Below, one piece after another: positions 14,645 to 16,848 of a stretch of DNA of 16,848 nt; positions within the stretch are counted from its first letter, which is position 1, and every line of letters begins with the position of its first letter. The DNA lies in assembly GCA_023433345.1 (NCBI GenBank), contig JAEZDA010000071.1, positions 1-16,848 on the forward strand, read 5' to 3'. The stretch comes from Bacteroidota bacterium. GTDB lineage: Bacteria > Bacteroidota > Bacteroidia > Chitinophagales > Chitinophagaceae. Below the pieces are notes generated by a model. It made no database searches and had not been told where the DNA came from. It saw only the letters and a list, made by a program, of their open reading frames with translations. A program made the translations under genes and the position numbers.

Positions 14645-15334
14645 TTAGATGAGTCCTTGTGTTAGAAGTTCACCCACAATTTCTCTTACGTCCGATATAT
14701 TTAATCTGTCAACCAGAGCAATTTTATTTCCAAATCCATTCAGCGAAGTCCCTGTTATAATTCCTTTTTCTCGATTATTCGAAATCCAAAATCTATCGTG
14801 AAAGTTATTAGTTGTTGTATGAATTATCTGCAATGCAGGTTTATGAATTTTAAGAGTAGTATCAATTTGAGCCAGCAAGCTTGTGTCAACCTTGCCTGGG
14901 TTTGCTGTTGTTATAATTTTGATTGTGTCTATTGTGCTGATAAAATTGATTAAAATATTTTCAACAAATTGAGGATAATTTGGAATTCTAGTAGGGGCTA
15001 AAAAAAATGGGTCAACAATTATTAATTCATTGTCAATTCCAACCTTTGTCAAATACTTAGTCAGAACACTAATTATTTCAGATTGAGGGGTTCCAGCTGC
15101 AATTACACTTTCATTTATTATTTTGGTATTTATAAAGTTTGAAAATCCCTTATCAATGATAAAATCAACGACTTCTTCTTGATAGTTATAGAGAAACTGA
15201 CTTAATGTATTAGCAAAAGAAACTTCGTAATCATTTAAATTGAAATCTTCTTTTCGGATAATTCTATGTAAAACGTCACCCAAGAGAACTGTGTCGCCTT
15301 TAGATTTTAAGATTAAATAAAGTTCGTCTTTCAT
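14645..15334 (-). CDS. PLD-like protein with MIT_C-type domain
   Basis: A 229-residue soluble protein. Residues 1-80 are helical and unassigned. Residues 100-215 match the phospholipase D-like MIT_C (MITD1 C-terminal) pattern: DNELIIVDPFFL, a central VENILINFISTIDTIKIITT segment, then NFHDRFWISNNREKGIITGTSLNGFGNK. This holds a single HKD-like half (H179-x-R181) and GTSLNG (195-200). With one half-motif, activity would require a dimer; the fold can also be purely binding. It lies 21 bp downstream of the gene at 15356 in the same orientation, so the two form an operon. AT-rich composition suggests acquisition. A role in phage defence is inferred only from the Thoeris neighbour. Confidence 0.6.
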   Translation of the reverse strand: MKDELYLILKSKGDTVLLGDVLHRIIRKEDFNLNDYEVSFANTLSQFLYNYQEEVVDFIIDKGFSNFINTKIINESVIAAGTPQSEIISVLTKYLTKVGIDNELIIVDPFFLAPTRIPNYPQFVENILINFISTIDTIKIITTANPGKVDTSLLAQIDTTLKIHKPALQIIHTTTNNFHDRFWISNNREKGIITGTSLNGFGNKIALVDRLNISDVREIVGELLTQGLI

Positions 15335-15355
15335 AAAGTTTTTTTAGCTCGTTAA

Positions 15356-15808
15356 CTATTCGGTAAAACATTTTTTTATAAATGTTTTTTCATTTGCAGA
15401 ATAATCTCCCCATTCCCTGTCATTTTTAGAATACTGTTCAAAATTAATATATCGCTGATATCTTTCTGTCAAACTTGAGATAATTGTCTCGACATTATCA
15501 CCTAAATCATAAACATATGTAGTTTGAAAAAGAATATTCTGTGGTTTGCCTTTGAAATCAGGAAATCTTCCAGGTATGTTTATTTTAGTTTCATCTCTTA
15601 TTCCGAAAATTATTTCACCAGTATTCATGCAGTATTTCATGTAGATTTCATCAGTGGAATTTTCTATAATGTCAACTATGAGTTCTTCAATGTCTTGTTC
15701 ATCATGAGTGTCGGGTAAGTAGTTTTGACTGCCTATTATATAGGGGATTGTAAAGCCATCATTTCCCTCTTCTCTCCATTCTGATAATAATATGTCCCAA
15801 TATTGCAT
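15356..15808 (-). CDS. Hypothetical protein, first gene of a two-gene operon
   Basis: A 150-residue acidic soluble protein (MQYWDILLSEWREEGNDGF...) with no family that I recognise. It contains an acidic helical stretch (DTHDEQDIEELIVDIIENSTDEIYMKY) and a beta segment (GEIIFGIRDETKINIPGRFP). The C-terminal part holds YVYDLGDNVETIISSLTERYQRYINFEQ and ends near KTFIKKCFTE. No signal or membrane segments. It is AT-rich like its neighbours. Its stop lies 21 bp before the start of the PLD-like gene, so the pair is very likely co-expressed and may act together. Confidence 0.6.
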   Translation of the reverse strand: MQYWDILLSEWREEGNDGFTIPYIIGSQNYLPDTHDEQDIEELIVDIIENSTDEIYMKYCMNTGEIIFGIRDETKINIPGRFPDFKGKPQNILFQTTYVYDLGDNVETIISSLTERYQRYINFEQYSKNDREWGDYSANEKTFIKKCFTE

Positions 15809-15984
15809 CTTTAAAGTATTAGAGTCCTGAAAAAATTACAGCTAACGTTTTTGCGCTTGGCGCAGTGGCGAAATTCGGAGCACAAAATTGCCCATAGCTA
15901 CAAGAGTTAATGCTTGGCAGAATGCTCAATTAACTGCATTGTCCGCCATTGTACAAAACACAGATTTTGTTTGTCGAGTTCCCT
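15809..15984. repeat. Cassette-type spacer after thsB with imperfect inverted ends
   Basis: CCGCCATTGTACAAAA at 15943-15958 matches 13 of 16 positions of the arm following the PLD-like gene (14610-14625). The other end carries AGCTAACG, the hairpin TGCGC-TTG-GCGCA, then GTGGCG at about 15840-15871, an imperfect complement of the first end. In the direction of transcription this spacer begins 26 bp after the thsB stop. No gene is present in the 176 bp. Confidence 0.55.
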
Positions 15985-16431
15985 TTATTTACCTGCTAAT
16001 TTTGCAGCTTCCTCAATTCTATTTGCAAGTTTTTCTACATCAACATATTTGTAAACCTTAAATCCTGCCGCTTCTATAGCTTTTGGAATCTGTCCTGCAT
16101 CATCGGTTTCGCCTTGATGATTTTTAAGGTGGTGTATTTGAATTCCGACAAGACCATTCCCTCTTTCTAAAGATTTTTGAATTTCGTAATTTATAAATTT
16201 TCTACCTGCGCTTTTGGCTCCTATACATACAACTGTTACTGAAGTGCCTACAAGAGCGTTATCAATCATTGTTTTTATTACCTCATCACTTTTCTTTTTT
16301 GATTCTTCCCATAATGAGGCGTCTTTAAAACCGGCAGCAGCATTGCCTTTAATATTAGGAATGCTTCGAATCTGGTTGACTCTCCATATATCTCTTTGAT
16401 AATGGAAGCTAAAAAAAACTGTTCTTGCCAT
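15985..16431 (-). CDS. thsB: ThsB, TIR-like (DUF1863) Thoeris sensor/NADase
   Basis: A 148-residue TIR-like protein of the MTH538/DUF1863 type used by Thoeris anti-phage systems. MARTVFFSFHYQRDIWRVNQIR is the family opening. It is followed by an ASLWEESKKKSDEVIKTMID helix, GTSVTVVCIGAKSAGRKFINYEI (about 62-84) and GNGLVGIQIHHLK (91-103). Glu83 in NYEI is the predicted catalytic glutamate. In characterised systems ThsB senses phage infection and converts NAD+ into a cyclic ADP-ribose isomer that activates ThsA. It follows the thsA stop by only 3 bp, a strong sign of co-transcription. Length is slightly below the typical 180-200 residues but the core is complete. Confidence 0.9.
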   Translation of the reverse strand: MARTVFFSFHYQRDIWRVNQIRSIPNIKGNAAAGFKDASLWEESKKKSDEVIKTMIDNALVGTSVTVVCIGAKSAGRKFINYEIQKSLERGNGLVGIQIHHLKNHQGETDDAGQIPKAIEAAGFKVYKYVDVEKLANRIEEAAKLAGK

Positions 16432-16434
16432 AAT

Positions 16435-16848
16435 TTATTTGTTTATTTTTTGAATAATTGTAATAACTCTTTGAATTATCTCATCTATAGAAAGTTTATC
16501 AGAAGCTAATTCAATTATAATTGGAATTGCCCATTCCATTCCCTCATAATATTTCTCAGGGCCTTTAAAAATTTTGTCAAATATTTCCTGCGTGATGTAT
16601 CCTGTCGAAGCAATTGGAATTGGAATTAACCCTTGTGAAAGGGCAATTTCAAATTCTCTTTTTACTCCGTTAGCTAAAGTAACATTTCCTTTGCCGTCAT
16701 TTTTGTTGCCAAAAATAAACACTGCAATCCCCGCTAAAGAAATCATTCTTTGTCTATATTCTTCCCATAAGTCAGACAATTTTTTATCGCCTGTTTCAAA
16801 CTGTGGAAACGGTCTCATAATTAATTGGTCTTCAGAATACCTGTCAGG
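16435..16848 (-). CDS. thsA: ThsA C-terminus (STALD/SLOG domain), cut by window edge
   Basis: The frame is open from the window edge to the TAA at 16435-16437 and gives the last 138 codons. An internal ATG at 16818 exists, but coding similarity begins before it (RYSEDQLIMRPFPQF), so this is the end of a longer protein. LIMRPFPQ, LWEEYRQRMISLAGIAVFIFGNK, LANGVKREFEIALSQGLIPI and PIASTGY match the C-terminal SLOG-like STALD domain of SIR2-STALD ThsA proteins, which binds the cyclic ADP-ribose signal. The SIR2 NADase domain would lie beyond position 16848. Activation leads to NAD+ depletion and abortive infection in known systems. If the missing N-terminus is a different effector, this would be a variant Thoeris. 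Confidence 0.85.
   Translation of the reverse strand, partial: PDRYSEDQLIMRPFPQFETGDKKLSDLWEEYRQRMISLAGIAVFIFGNKNDGKGNVTLANGVKREFEIALSQGLIPIPIASTGYITQEIFDKIFKGPEKYYEGMEWAIPIIIELASDKLSIDEIIQRVITIIQKINK

Overview
The window looks like a chromosomal segment of a Bacteroidota bacterium, probably from the Chitinophagales/Chitinophagaceae side (an inference). The signs are Bacteroidota-type -7 promoter elements (TAnnTTTG/TTTA) a short distance upstream of several starts, a GT5-only 'glycogen synthase' followed by a DUF4270 lipoprotein, a GNAT-nitrilase fusion, and intergenic DNA full of the degenerate 7-bp repeats and small palindromes common in this phylum.

Region 1 (1-7629) is mostly housekeeping. 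On the minus strand are the start of an rfaE2-like nucleotidyltransferase (cut by the window edge), a flippase-like membrane protein and panC. panC carries an in-frame TAG inside its ATP-binding signature. Divergent from panC are the GT5-only protein, the DUF4270 lipoprotein and metK, which ends in a clear terminator. A 700-bp repeat field follows, holding four copies of an 80-82 bp hairpin element, and then an RlmB/TrmH-type rRNA methyltransferase.

Region 2 (7630-13487) holds scattered single genes separated by repeats: a GNAT-nitrilase fusion (minus), an HTH regulator whose stop codon lies in a heptamer repeat, a VOC/glyoxalase protein bracketed by homologous composite repeats, a secreted MORN/TonB-C protein (minus), a block of three hairpin repeats, and a small lipoprotein (minus).

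Region 3 (13488-16848) is accessory and becomes visibly AT-rich after about 14640. It has a divergent pair of small genes, a truncated gene remnant, a two-gene operon (unknown protein plus a PLD/MIT_C-like protein), and, at the right edge, the 3' end of thsA followed 3 bp later by thsB. The last two are a Thoeris NAD+-based anti-phage system. Both accessory gene sets are followed by spacers of 150-180 bp that share an imperfect inverted-repeat architecture. This resembles integron attC sites or another cassette boundary, and is the most interesting structural signal in the window.

In functional terms, ThsB (TIR) is expected to make a cyclic ADP-ribose signal on infection, and ThsA (SIR2-STALD) to bind it and deplete NAD+. 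The neighbouring PLD-like operon is a candidate partner or an independent defence module, by association only.
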